From positions 29,237 through 93,236 of the forward strand of contig NZ_JAAMFM010000015.1 in the NCBI RefSeq assembly GCF_013376105.1: a DNA stretch of 64,000 nt, written 5' to 3'. The number at the start of each line of letters is the position of its first letter. The first letter of the stretch is position 1. The position numbers and the translations under genes were made by a program. Below are positions 8,382 through 17,391 of the stretch, piece after piece. The stretch is from Arthrobacter wenxiniae. GTDB lineage: Bacteria; Actinomycetota; Actinomycetes; Actinomycetales; Micrococcaceae. Below the pieces are notes generated by a model. The model had not been told where the DNA came from, did no database searches, and saw only the letters and a list, made by a program, of their open reading frames with translations.

Positions 8382-8458
8382 CTCCCTCTTGACGGCGGAC
8401 GTTGTCCGGCTCGCTGAAGGCGGACGTTGGCGGCCCCCGCTGGGTGGATGATGGAACC

Positions 8459-8785
8459 ATGACTGAACTTGCCACGGCCGCACGCCGCACGGAACTGGAC
8501 CACGCCACGGAGGACCTCCGGGAACTGTGCGAGGAGGTGGCCGTGCCCATGCAGGCCCAGCAGTACATCGCCTATTTCTGCGGCGCGGGCGGGCAGTCGC
8601 CGAGCGACAAGGCACTCCGGCGCCGGGCCTTCTATGCCGGGATTGACCGCTTCCAGCGGGCCGTTGAAGCTGTGGGCGACCTTGAGGCTGCCGGGTACGC
8701 GCCGCGCGAGGCGGCCAGCATTGAAAAGGAAAGCGCCCGCTTCGCGCGCCTGCGCCGGGAAATCAGCGCGGCCGCCGGGGACTAG
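8459..8785 (+). CDS. Small protein resembling the C-terminal region of type I restriction R subunits
   Basis: A 108-residue protein. The stretch QQYIAYFCGAGG, then a helix with AFYAGIDRFQRAV, then AAGYAPREAASIEKE and LRREISAAAGD follows the order seen in the helical region of HsdR proteins (YLAYFC, YKAVAALVRAY, GYS-E-IK-EV, LRDEIK). The helicase and nuclease domains are absent, and no HsdM or HsdS is nearby. It may be a domesticated remnant or a small adaptor. It sits just downstream of the Wadjet operon, on the opposite strand. The assignment rests on recalled motif similarity only. Confidence 0.45.
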   Translation: MTELATAARRTELDHATEDLRELCEEVAVPMQAQQYIAYFCGAGGQSPSDKALRRRAFYAGIDRFQRAVEAVGDLEAAGYAPREAASIEKESARFARLRREISAAAGD

Positions 8786-8876
8786 CGCGGCAGCCGGTGG
8801 GGCAAGGCGCCCCCGGGTCCGGTGGCCGTCATGTTGATGACATCAATGGTGGGGCCAAGAGGTCAGGTCCCATTAC

Positions 8877-9012
8877 GCGGCGTAATTCTTGTTTCCTCTT
8901 GGTGGTTGGAAGGATGGGTTTTCGGGGTCGTCTGTGGCGGGGTTGAGTCCGGCGTCCTGGTGGGTGGCCCATCCGGCGTTGGGGGCTTCACCATGCTGCT
9001 CCGGGGAGGTCC
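8877..9012 (-). pseudogene. Relic of an HNH/DUF222-type protein C-terminus
   Basis: On the minus strand this stretch reads, without an own start codon context, as a Pro/Asn-rich tail (NPATDDPENPSFQPP, then NYAA and stop). It resembles the ends of the DUF222-HNH endonuclease proteins that are abundant in this group. Nothing upstream continues it: JetD occupies the sequence beyond 9031. It is probably a leftover 3' end, tentatively assigned. Confidence 0.35.
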
Positions 9013-9030
9013 CGCGGGCACCCCCGCGCA

Positions 9031-10194
9031 TCAGGGCAGCCGCCCCAGCACGTAGTCCCAGCGCAAGAGTTCCTGTTCCAGTCGCAGCTGCGGTGCGAAC
9101 CCGCCCGTCTGGAGGGCCGCGTACAGGGCGGCCTCCTCGGCAGTGAGATGTGACAGGGCCGCATGCGTGGGAGTGTCCTCGCGGCCCCAAAAGTCGCGGT
9201 GCGCCAGCAGCGTTTCCTCGTCCATCAGGATGCTGCGCACGTGCGGGTGGTGGCTGCGCAGCTGGTCAAGGATGTGGAAGCCGTGCGTGTCGATGTCGCC
9301 CCAGTACAGCACCTCGGCGCCTTCCAGCCAGGCGGCGTCCCGCAGCCCGGAGAAGCCGTAGCCGCCGCCAAACACGGCCAGGGTCCGCGGCGCATCGGGC
9401 AGGGCCAGGAAGTTGACCAGGTTCTCCGTGGTGACGATCCGGTCCACGTCCAGGTCCAGGGCGGAGAATCCGGCGGCCGTGACCTCCACGTCCGCCAGGC
9501 CGGGCGCGGGCGCCGCGGCGGGGTCCAAAAAACGCAGCCTGACCCTGTCCGGGGCGTGCAGGAAGCCGTGCCGGCGGGAGTAGTTCTTCCCGGCAGGCAC
9601 ACGCTCGGGCGCCAGCACGGCCAGCTGCTCGTCGATGAGCCGCCGGTGCGTTTCGACGAACTTGGTGTGAACGCCCGGCAGCGACAGCTGCCGCAGGTAG
9701 ATTCCGGGACGTGGATTCGCGGCCAGCCAGAGGGCCACCCGGGCCGAGGTCAGCGCGTCCGGGCCCTGTTTGAGAAGTTCCAGCGGCCGGCGCAGCGCCC
9801 AGGCACCCAGGGCGGGATGGAGCTCCGCCACGCTGCGGGCCAGTTCCGCAAACCGTGCAGCCTCCCGGCCCAGGCCCAGCAAGGCGATCTCGTCCGCGGC
9901 AGTGCCAAACACGGCGGCCGACGGCAGCATGTTCACCCCGATGGTGTTCGCTCCCACCGGGGCATGCTCCAGCGCGCAGCCCCGCGGCGCCGGCTCCCAG
10001 GAGGCGGCCCACGCCGCGGCCAGCGCATAGTCGGTGCGCAGCTGCGCGGCGCTGGGGTGCCTGATGGCACGACGCCGGGGATGGACGCCCGTGGGCGCCG
10101 TCGCCTCGCGCAGCAGCTCGCCGCTGTTCCACGACCGGAGCGAGGCGGCCCGCACGTCGGCCGGGGTGGTCCAGCCGGTTGCCCTAGCTGCCAC
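9031..10194 (-). CDS. jetD: Wadjet nuclease subunit JetD
   Basis: A 387-residue protein with an N-terminal DUF3322-type region and a C-terminal DUF2220/TOPRIM-like domain containing LAVFGGGYGFSGL, VLYWGDIDTHGFHILDQL and a later SILMDEETLLAH. In Wadjet systems JetD is the nuclease that cleaves plasmid DNA extruded by the JetABC motor. Its start overlaps the end of jetC by 11 nt. The metal-binding aspartates of the D-x-D motif are present, so the subunit looks intact. Confidence 0.92.
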   Translation of the reverse strand: MAARATGWTTPADVRAASLRSWNSGELLREATAPTGVHPRRRAIRHPSAAQLRTDYALAAAWAASWEPAPRGCALEHAPVGANTIGVNMLPSAAVFGTAADEIALLGLGREAARFAELARSVAELHPALGAWALRRPLELLKQGPDALTSARVALWLAANPRPGIYLRQLSLPGVHTKFVETHRRLIDEQLAVLAPERVPAGKNYSRRHGFLHAPDRVRLRFLDPAAAPAPGLADVEVTAAGFSALDLDVDRIVTTENLVNFLALPDAPRTLAVFGGGYGFSGLRDAAWLEGAEVLYWGDIDTHGFHILDQLRSHHPHVRSILMDEETLLAHRDFWGREDTPTHAALSHLTAEEAALYAALQTGGFAPQLRLEQELLRWDYVLGRLP

Positions 10195-13100
10195 GCTTGT
10201 CCCGTTCGGCCCGGTACTCGTGGATGGTCATGTTGCGCAGCTGGGAATCGTCGCCGGCCTCGTTGGCCACGAAGCCCACGTTGGCCACAAACGGCTCAAT
10301 GACGTGGATCTTTTGCAGCGGCGTGACAATGAGGAGCTGGAGCTTGAGCCGCTTGAACAGTTCGAGCCCGTATTTGGCGGACTCGTCGGAGCCGCGGCCA
10401 AAGGCCTCATCGATGACCACAAAGCGGAAGGAGCGCTGGTTGCCGGGCCCCGCGGCGATGCCGAACTGGAAGGCCAGGGCGGCGGCCAGGATGGTGTACG
10501 CCAGCTTCTCCTTCTGCCCGCCGGACTTCCCGCCGGAGTCGGTGAAGTGCTCGTGCTCCTCGCCGGTCTCGGTCCACTTTTCCGAGGCGGAGAAGGTGAA
10601 CCAGTTGCGCACGTCGGTGACCTTGGCCGTCCAGCGCTCGTCAAGGTTGGTCAGGCCCGGCCGGCCGCGGAACCGCTCCACGAGGGCCTCCACCTGCAGG
10701 AATTTTTGCTCCGAGTACTGCTCCTGGGCGCCGATGGAGCCTTCCGAGCAGGCCCGCAGCTCGCTGCCGAACTCGCGGACCTCGGCGTCCGAGGTGGCCT
10801 GCGGCTCCAGCTGGATGTGCCGGCCCGGGTTGTATTCGATCCGGGCCAGGGACTCGTTGATTTCCCCGATCCGGGAGACGATGTCCTGCCGGCGGGAATC
10901 CAGGAAGGCGTTGAAGGCCACGATCTCGTGGATGGTGTTTTGCGTCAGCGATTCCTTGAACCGTTCGGCAAAACGGGGGAGGTCGTTGTCCACGAGCTGC
11001 TGCAGGATCGTGTTGAACTCCCCGGCGGCCTCCAGCGAGGCGTCGAGCTCGGTGGTCTCCGCAGGGTACTTGTTGCGGAAATCGGCCATGAACCGGATGG
11101 TGGTCTCGGACGCCCGGATCACCTGCTTGTTGAGGGCGTCGATGCTGGCCGTGAGTTTGTCCCGGACCTTGCTTTCCATCTTGGCGGTGTTCTTGTATGT
11201 GAGCACCTCGGACTCGAGTGCCGCCTGGGCGAGCCTCCCCAGCTCAGCCAGCAGGCCGGCGTCGTCCGTCAGGGGCGCCTCGGCGAGGGAATCGCGGCAC
11301 TCCTCGATCTGTTCGGTGAGGTCCTGGATGCCCTTCCTGTTCGCGCCGACCCGCTCCGCCAGAGTGCCCAGCTTGCCGGCTGCCTTCTCCAGCCGTGCGG
11401 CGGTGGCGGATTCGCGGTCCGTGAGCTCACGCAGAATGTCGCTGGAGGACTCCAGGGCGGCCTTTTCCCGCGCCAGCTCCTCAATGGTCCGGGCCGTGGC
11501 GCGCCAGTCCAGGCTGGCAAAGCCGGCGACGGCGGACACCGTGCCGATGAGCCGCTGCTGGCGTCCCAGGCTGCCCAGCTGGGAGTCGATGCGGTCCAGC
11601 CCGTCGGCGGCGGAGCGCACCTGGCCCTCGGCTGTTTCCAGGGCGGCGCGGAGGCGGGCGATTTTGTCGTGGTTGTCCCAGCCCAGGACGTAGCTGGAGC
11701 GGTCCGTGAGTTCCTTGCGGTCGTCCTTTTCGTGGCGCCCGCCGCCGCCCTTGAGCTGGCCTTTGATGGTCAGCGCCTTGGGGTAGCGGCGGAAGTCGGC
11801 CATGGTGGCGCAGCACTGGTGGTCAAAGCGGCGCCCCAGCTCGTCGAGCAGGAACTCCCGGAAGGGCGTCCCCGGCTTGATGCCGATCTTCCCCGCCAGC
11901 GTGTCCGGGGAGGCGGGGCGCGGGGTGGGGTTCCCGCCCACCTTCAGGTAGACCAGCCGGGCCCGCAGGTTGTTCCCGTCCACCCAGTCGCTGACGGCGG
12001 CGTAGTGTTCGCCGGTCACGAGCAGCGAGAGGGCAAAGCCGTGCAGGGTCCGCTCCGCGGCGCCTTCCCAGGCGGCCTCGGATTCGCGGACACGCAGCAG
12101 CTCGCCCGCGAAGGGAAGCTCGGCTTCGGCAATGCCGGTCCCGTCGCACAGCTTCTTGCGCAGCGCGATCAACCAGCCGGGCAGCAGGTTTTGTCGGTTC
12201 AGCAGGCTCTTCAGCTCGGCCGTGTGGTCCGCTGCCTGCTCGGAGGCCTCGGAGCGCTGCCGGTCCAGGGCGGTGCGCCGCCCCTGAAGTTCCTTGTTGT
12301 CCGCGGCCAGCCGTTTCTCGACGGCGGGCAGGGCCGCCGCGTTGGCGTCAAAGACCACCTGGTCCTCGGGCTCAAACAGGCCCAGGACCGTGGCGGCCTC
12401 GGCGTAGGACCCGTAGCGTTCACGCTGGGCACCGGACTCAATGGCCAGCCGGGCCAGTTCGCCTTCGATGGCGGCGATCCGGCCGCCGCCGCTGTTGCGG
12501 ATGTCGTCGCGCAGGTCTGCCAGTCCGCGGTTGAGTCGGCCCACCTCGGCCGTCAGGGTGTTTTGTTCCGCAGCCACCCGGGCCGAGGCGCGTTCCAGCT
12601 CCTGCAGGTGTGCTTCGCTCAGTTCCAGCTTCTTGGTGGTGAACCAGGGCGAGAGCTGCTCGCGCTGCTCGTGCGCGCGGTCGTACTCCGCGGTCAGTGA
12701 GTGGTGCCGGGCGGCGTTGTCCCGGACGGGTTCCAGCATGCGGATCTGGTCCTTGGCCCGCAGCACGGCGTCGTGCGCCTTCTTCAGGTCGTCAAAGTGG
12801 TGCAGCAGGTTCTTGATCCGGGTGTCAACGTCGTCCTCTTCGAGCATGTTGGTGCGCACAAAGTGGGTGATGTTCTCCACCTGCTTCATGGACACCGTGC
12901 GGTGGAACAGGTCCATGGCCTGGGCCGAGCCGATCCCGAAGTGGCGCTTGAACGCGGCCGCGTACTTTTCAAACACGTCGAAGACGGCAACGCCGTCGTT
13001 GCGCAGGCGCCGCTTGAGCTTGGCCATGTCGGTGCCAAAGTCGGAGAAATCGGCCTTGATGCTTTGGGCGCCCTCGGCAATGGAGTAGAAGCGCGTTGGC

Positions 13101-13558
13101 TGGCCGGCCTCCTGCGTGGCCCACAGCGTGATGGCCAGGGTGACGGTCTTGTCCAGGGCCGCATTGTGGAAGACGCCCAGCACCACAGTGAAGCTGCCCG
13201 GCCCGCGCAGGGCCACCGGGCGGGAGGTGTCGCCGATGCCGCTGCGGGCGCTCTTGTGGAAGCCGCGCACATAGGACATGAGGCTGCGTTCCTTCTTTTG
13301 CGCCCCGGCCGCCTTGTTGTACTCGATCCTGTTCGCCGGCAGCAGCAGCGTGGTGATGGCGTCCACAATGGTTGACTTGCCGGAGCCGATGTCCCCGGTG
13401 AGCAGGCTGTTCTCGCCGTCGAGCCGGAAGGTGCGCACATTCTTGTTGAAGGTGCCCCAGTTGAGCAGCTCCAAGCGGTGCAGCCGGAAGCCCGGGCGGG
13501 TGCCGGCGTCGTCCTCGGTGAGGTCATCCAGGCTGAAAAGTCCGGCTTGGGTGCTCAT
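10184..13558 (-). CDS. jetC: Wadjet SMC-like ATPase JetC
   Basis: A 1124-residue MukB-like ATPase. Walker A (TGDIGSGKSTIVDAITTLLL) lies near residue 45. Long charged, helical arms fill the middle. Near the C-terminus are the signature SGGQKEKLAYTILAAAL and Walker B FVVIDEAFGRGSDES. The protein is the loop-extruding motor of the anti-plasmid complex. ATG 13558 overlaps the jetB stop by 4 nt (ATGA), and GGAAGCC precedes it. Its length is normal for type I Wadjet. Confidence 0.93.
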   Translation of the reverse strand: MSTQAGLFSLDDLTEDDAGTRPGFRLHRLELLNWGTFNKNVRTFRLDGENSLLTGDIGSGKSTIVDAITTLLLPANRIEYNKAAGAQKKERSLMSYVRGFHKSARSGIGDTSRPVALRGPGSFTVVLGVFHNAALDKTVTLAITLWATQEAGQPTRFYSIAEGAQSIKADFSDFGTDMAKLKRRLRNDGVAVFDVFEKYAAAFKRHFGIGSAQAMDLFHRTVSMKQVENITHFVRTNMLEEDDVDTRIKNLLHHFDDLKKAHDAVLRAKDQIRMLEPVRDNAARHHSLTAEYDRAHEQREQLSPWFTTKKLELSEAHLQELERASARVAAEQNTLTAEVGRLNRGLADLRDDIRNSGGGRIAAIEGELARLAIESGAQRERYGSYAEAATVLGLFEPEDQVVFDANAAALPAVEKRLAADNKELQGRRTALDRQRSEASEQAADHTAELKSLLNRQNLLPGWLIALRKKLCDGTGIAEAELPFAGELLRVRESEAAWEGAAERTLHGFALSLLVTGEHYAAVSDWVDGNNLRARLVYLKVGGNPTPRPASPDTLAGKIGIKPGTPFREFLLDELGRRFDHQCCATMADFRRYPKALTIKGQLKGGGGRHEKDDRKELTDRSSYVLGWDNHDKIARLRAALETAEGQVRSAADGLDRIDSQLGSLGRQQRLIGTVSAVAGFASLDWRATARTIEELAREKAALESSSDILRELTDRESATAARLEKAAGKLGTLAERVGANRKGIQDLTEQIEECRDSLAEAPLTDDAGLLAELGRLAQAALESEVLTYKNTAKMESKVRDKLTASIDALNKQVIRASETTIRFMADFRNKYPAETTELDASLEAAGEFNTILQQLVDNDLPRFAERFKESLTQNTIHEIVAFNAFLDSRRQDIVSRIGEINESLARIEYNPGRHIQLEPQATSDAEVREFGSELRACSEGSIGAQEQYSEQKFLQVEALVERFRGRPGLTNLDERWTAKVTDVRNWFTFSASEKWTETGEEHEHFTDSGGKSGGQKEKLAYTILAAALAFQFGIAAGPGNQRSFRFVVIDEAFGRGSDESAKYGLELFKRLKLQLLIVTPLQKIHVIEPFVANVGFVANEAGDDSQLRNMTIHEYRAERDKRGS

Positions 13559-14247
13559 GCGGTGGCTTCCTTTGCGGTAAGTCCTGCTGTTCCTGGTGAA
13601 TGATCGACGCCGGGTTGCCCGCCTTGGACGGCCGGCCCGCCAAGGGCCGCGCGGTAGTCGGCGAGGCGGGCGTCGAATTCCTCCAGCCACTGGGCATCCA
13701 CGTAGGCCTTGAGGATGCGGGCCACCTCGAAGGCCCCTTCCTGTCCGCGGAGCTTGCGCAGGAACCCCAGTTCCGTGACCTTCTTGATGTTCGCGGCCAG
13801 CTGGTCCTGGATGCGGGCCTCGTTGCTGGATTCGGGCAGGAAGACGGAAACCATGTCCCCGATCTGCTCCGTTGTCATGATGAGCCGGGTTTCGCTGTTT
13901 TGCTGGTCAAATTCGGCCAGCCGGGCCCGCAACAGGGCCAGCAGCAGGCTGACGTGGAAGGTCAGCTGGCGGCGGGGGATGAGCAGCGGCAGCTCGGGGT
14001 CGGCGTTGGGGCTGGAGCGCAGGAAGGCGTAGCCCTCGGTGTCGTCGAGCACCAGTTCCAGGCCGAGCACGGCCACGTAGTCGCGGGCTTGTGCGGAGAG
14101 CTCCGTGAGCCGCTGCCACAGTTTTTCGTCCGCCTCGCGGTACACCACGCCCTTGAACAGCCGGGTGATGGCCAGGGGCAGGCCGTCCGGGGCGGTGGAC
14201 GCATCGGGCGTGCCGGCGTCGTCGGGGGTGAAGGGGTCTGGGGTCAT
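13555..14247 (-). CDS. jetB: Wadjet subunit JetB (DUF4194, MukE-like)
   Basis: A 230-residue DUF4194 protein. Features are ITRLFKGVVYREADEKLW, a winged-helix core with ELPLLIPRRQLTFHVSLL, and QLAANIKKVTELGFLRKL. It is the kite subunit that bridges JetA and JetC. The start overlaps the jetA stop by 4 nt and the end overlaps jetC by 4 nt, so the three genes are tightly coupled. Confidence 0.92.
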   Translation of the reverse strand: MTPDPFTPDDAGTPDASTAPDGLPLAITRLFKGVVYREADEKLWQRLTELSAQARDYVAVLGLELVLDDTEGYAFLRSSPNADPELPLLIPRRQLTFHVSLLLALLRARLAEFDQQNSETRLIMTTEQIGDMVSVFLPESSNEARIQDQLAANIKKVTELGFLRKLRGQEGAFEVARILKAYVDAQWLEEFDARLADYRAALGGPAVQGGQPGVDHSPGTAGLTAKEATA

Positions 14248-15686
14248 GTCGGCCTCACAAAGATGATTTGGTCCACGGTGGCCTCGCGCAGGCTGCCGTC
14301 GGGCAGGGTCCAGGACAGTGTTTGGGACCGCTCGGAGTCGATCGTGGCCCAGGTGGATTCGGTGGCGAGCTGGAAGTAGGTGACCAGTTCGGCCAGCCCT
14401 TGGCTGAGGGGGAAGGCGTCGGTGATGTCCGCCAGCGTGGCCTGGCCGGCCTGCGCCAGGACGGCGTCGATGTTGCCAGCAAGTCGCTGCGGGTCGACAT
14501 GGAACTGGGTGTACAAGGCGTTGGCGTCGACGTCCAGGTCTTCTGCGACGTCCACGCCGTCGTGGATGGCCACCTGCCGGCTCGGCTCGTAGAGGGGCCG
14601 CTCGAAGGGGAGCGCCACGGGGACGCCGTGGCCGGAGAGCGCCGCGAAGGCGCCGGGCGGCGGGGTCGCGCGGACGGCCACGGCGCCGGACTCGATGCTG
14701 CGGATCAGGACCATGATGCGCTTGTTTTCCAGGAAGACCTTGTCGTCCAGCAGCCGGCGGATTTGGGCGGAGAGCTGGCGGACGGTGGCCTGGGTTTGTT
14801 CGACGGCGGGCAGCCAGTCGTTCTGCATGGACGTGATCTGCGGGAGGCCGTCCTGCGTGGCGAGGGCGTCGATCCGGGTGGCCCGTTCCAGCAGTTCGTG
14901 GAGTTCGGAACGCAGTTGCGGGGACATGAGGTAGTCCCAGAAGCCCTGGAAGGTGCGGCCCTGCAGGGAGCCGCTGATGTCCTGCTGGGAGGAGAAGATC
15001 GATTCCAGGAGGTCCCCCTGGCCGCCTTCCCACAGGGAGATTTGCTCGCGCAGGCTCCGGTCCAGCTTGCGGAAGTTCGCCTCCACCTCACGGAAATCGG
15101 CCAGGAGGTCCTTGGCCTGGGTGGTGAGCTGGTGGAAGTGGTCCACCGCTTCCGGGCCGCTCATGACGGGGATGTCGCCGGAGCGGATCTGCTCCATCTG
15201 GGCGTCGATGGCGTCGCGCTGGCGCTGCAGTTCGGCGAGCCTGGCCTCGGGGTCGGTTTCCGAGCCGTGGACCAGGGTCTTGAGCAGGTTGAAGATGCTG
15301 GAGAGGCGCGACTGGGTCGGCACAAAATCGCGGCCGCGCAGGGCCTCCACCCAGCGGATCACGTCCTCGGTGGCGGCGGTGAGGTCGTAGACGGGCTCAT
15401 CACGGCCGTCCGTGTAGAACTTCCGCAACCAGGCCTTCTCCGGTTCCGCCCAGTCGTCCAGGTATTCGGCGGCGGGGCGCGGGAACCTGTCCTCGCCGAG
15501 GGAGTCCCGCAGGCTGAACAGGACGTCGTCCAGGGCGTCGACAAGGTCCTGGCGGCCCAGGTTGCGCTGGTTGGGGTCGGTGAAGGCGGCCATGAAGAAT
15601 GTCAGCGCGAGCGGAGCATTTTGGGCGCGAAGCAGCGACCATCCCGCGTGCGCCTCCCGCAGGGAGTTGATCGAAAAGTAGTCCAC
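14244..15686 (-). CDS. jetA: Wadjet subunit JetA (DUF3375, MukF-like kleisin)
   Basis: A 480-residue DUF3375 protein and the first gene of the operon. It starts with GTG at 15686 (coding MDYFSINSLREAHAGW), preceded by GGAACGG. The central part is a coiled-coil-like helical region (about residues 160-220), then a winged-helix-like C-terminus. It acts as kleisin, closing the JetC ring. About 190 bp separate it from the next gene upstream and should hold its promoter, though no clear -10 element was recognised. Confidence 0.92.
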   Translation of the reverse strand: MDYFSINSLREAHAGWSLLRAQNAPLALTFFMAAFTDPNQRNLGRQDLVDALDDVLFSLRDSLGEDRFPRPAAEYLDDWAEPEKAWLRKFYTDGRDEPVYDLTAATEDVIRWVEALRGRDFVPTQSRLSSIFNLLKTLVHGSETDPEARLAELQRQRDAIDAQMEQIRSGDIPVMSGPEAVDHFHQLTTQAKDLLADFREVEANFRKLDRSLREQISLWEGGQGDLLESIFSSQQDISGSLQGRTFQGFWDYLMSPQLRSELHELLERATRIDALATQDGLPQITSMQNDWLPAVEQTQATVRQLSAQIRRLLDDKVFLENKRIMVLIRSIESGAVAVRATPPPGAFAALSGHGVPVALPFERPLYEPSRQVAIHDGVDVAEDLDVDANALYTQFHVDPQRLAGNIDAVLAQAGQATLADITDAFPLSQGLAELVTYFQLATESTWATIDSERSQTLSWTLPDGSLREATVDQIIFVRPT

Positions 15687-15876
15687 GGCACCGTTCCATT
15701 GGCTTCAACTGCGTCCAAGGACAATCGTAGGTGCAGGGGCCGACAAACGCTTATTGACGTCCGCCGGCGGCGCCGGCACCCGGGCGGTGGAGCCGCCCCG
15801 CGCTGACTGGACCGTAGTGGCTGCTCCTGGCGCTCGGAGCCGACTGCCGTCCCGTGACGGGCCTTGTGGAGCGGCG

Positions 15877-17247
15877 TCAGATCCCCTTGCCGGGGTTCAG
15901 GATGCCCAGCGGGTCGAAGGCGGCCTTGATCTTGTGCTGCAACTCAAGGGAAAGCCCGCCCACCTCCTCCTTGAGCCAGTCCTGCTTCAGCACGCCGATC
16001 CCGTGTTCGCCGGTCAGGGTGCCGCCGAGCCGGCGGGCAAGGTGGAACATCTCCCCCAGGGCGGCCTTGGCCGGCCCCTCCGTGATGGATTCGTCGTGGC
16101 CAACAACCACCATGGGGTGCAGGTTGCCGTCCGCGGCGTGCGCGATCACGAAGATTTTCACCCCGGTCCGGGCGGAGATTTCGGCCAGGCCCGCAACCGC
16201 CTCGGCCAGCCGCTTGCGCGGGACGCCGATGTCCCCGATGGAGACGCGGCCCAGCAGTTGCAGGGCGGGGATGGCGTTGCGCCGGGCGGCGACCAGCTCG
16301 GCGGCCCGGGCGTCGTCGTCGGTCTGTTCAATGGACAGGGCGAACGGGGTGATCGCCTCGACCAGGACCTGCTGCTCCAGCAATGCGCCGTAGCCGTCCG
16401 TCTGGGCGAGCAGGAAGGCGTTTCCCCGGATGGCATGGCCGGTGCCCATCATCGCGTCCACAGCGGCCAGCGTCCCGCCGTCGATGAATTCGAGGATGGC
16501 CGGCTGGACCCGGGCCGCGATGATGGCCGACGCCGCCTGCGCGGCGGCCGCCGCATCCGCGAAATAGGCGGCCACGGTGGCGGTGCGCAACGGTTTGGGC
16601 CGCAGTCGTAGGGTGGCCTCCACGACAACGCCCAGGGTTCCCTCCGAGCCGATGAGCAGGGCGTTGAGGTCGTAGCCGCTGACGCCCTTGATGGTGTTGC
16701 GGCCGGTTGTCAGGATCCGGCCGTCGGCCAGGACCGCCTGCAGGGAAAGCACCGACTCGCGGGTCACCCCGTACTTGGCGCACCACATCCCTCCGGCGTT
16801 GGTGGCCACATTGCCGCCGATCGAACAGATCGCCGTGCTGGCCGGGTCCGGGGCATAGAACAGTCCGTGCCGCGAGGCGGCGGCATTGACTTCGGCATTG
16901 AGCACGCCCGGCTGCACCACGGCCTGCTGCTCCACCGGGTCAATGGAGAGGATCCGGTTCATCCGGCTGACATCCAGCACCACGTTGCCTGCCGTGGCGG
17001 AGGACCCGCCGGCCAGGCCCGTGCCCGCCCCGCGCGGCACGATCGGGACCCGGTAGCGGGTGGCAAGGCGCAGCGCCTCGACCACGTCGTCCACCGATTC
17101 CGCGTAGACGATCCCGTCCGGAACGCCGCCGGGCACGTAGCCGGACCGGTCCACGGAGGCCCGGGCCCTCTCCTCCGGGTCCGTCGAGACGAGCCGGCAG
17201 GCCGCCAGCAGGGCCGCGGCGCCACCACCGGCTGGGAGCGTAGTCAT
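15877..17247 (-). CDS. FAD-linked oxidase, glycolate oxidase GlcD / D-2-hydroxyacid dehydrogenase type
   Basis: A 456-residue flavoenzyme. The PCMH-type FAD domain shows VPIVPRGAGTGLAGGSS, ICSIGGNVATNAGG and GVSGYDLNALLIGSEG. The C-terminal oxidase domain ends with the characteristic GGTLTGEHGIG, then FDPLGILNPGKGI. It oxidises a 2-hydroxyacid such as glycolate or D-lactate. ATG 17247 has GGTGGAGG directly upstream. There is no GlcE/GlcF partner beside it, which fits the single-subunit actinobacterial enzymes. The exact substrate cannot be told. Confidence 0.85.
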   Translation of the reverse strand: MTTLPAGGGAAALLAACRLVSTDPEERARASVDRSGYVPGGVPDGIVYAESVDDVVEALRLATRYRVPIVPRGAGTGLAGGSSATAGNVVLDVSRMNRILSIDPVEQQAVVQPGVLNAEVNAAASRHGLFYAPDPASTAICSIGGNVATNAGGMWCAKYGVTRESVLSLQAVLADGRILTTGRNTIKGVSGYDLNALLIGSEGTLGVVVEATLRLRPKPLRTATVAAYFADAAAAAQAASAIIAARVQPAILEFIDGGTLAAVDAMMGTGHAIRGNAFLLAQTDGYGALLEQQVLVEAITPFALSIEQTDDDARAAELVAARRNAIPALQLLGRVSIGDIGVPRKRLAEAVAGLAEISARTGVKIFVIAHAADGNLHPMVVVGHDESITEGPAKAALGEMFHLARRLGGTLTGEHGIGVLKQDWLKEEVGGLSLELQHKIKAAFDPLGILNPGKGI

Positions 17248-17391
17248 GCCTCCACCTTCGTCCATGCGGGCGGCGGCCGCAAGGCTTTCGGCGTCACGCC
17301 GCGGCTGCCCGACTGATTTCGGACAACAGGCTCTCCGTGCCGCTGCCGTTCCGGGTCGCCTGACCGGCCCCGGACATGGAAGCATGGAGAC

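Noticed and set aside
10034..12700. An 888-codon open frame antisense to jetC
   Set aside because: It is a mirror of the JetC codon pattern in GC-rich DNA, has no recognisable domains and covers a well-supported SMC-like gene.
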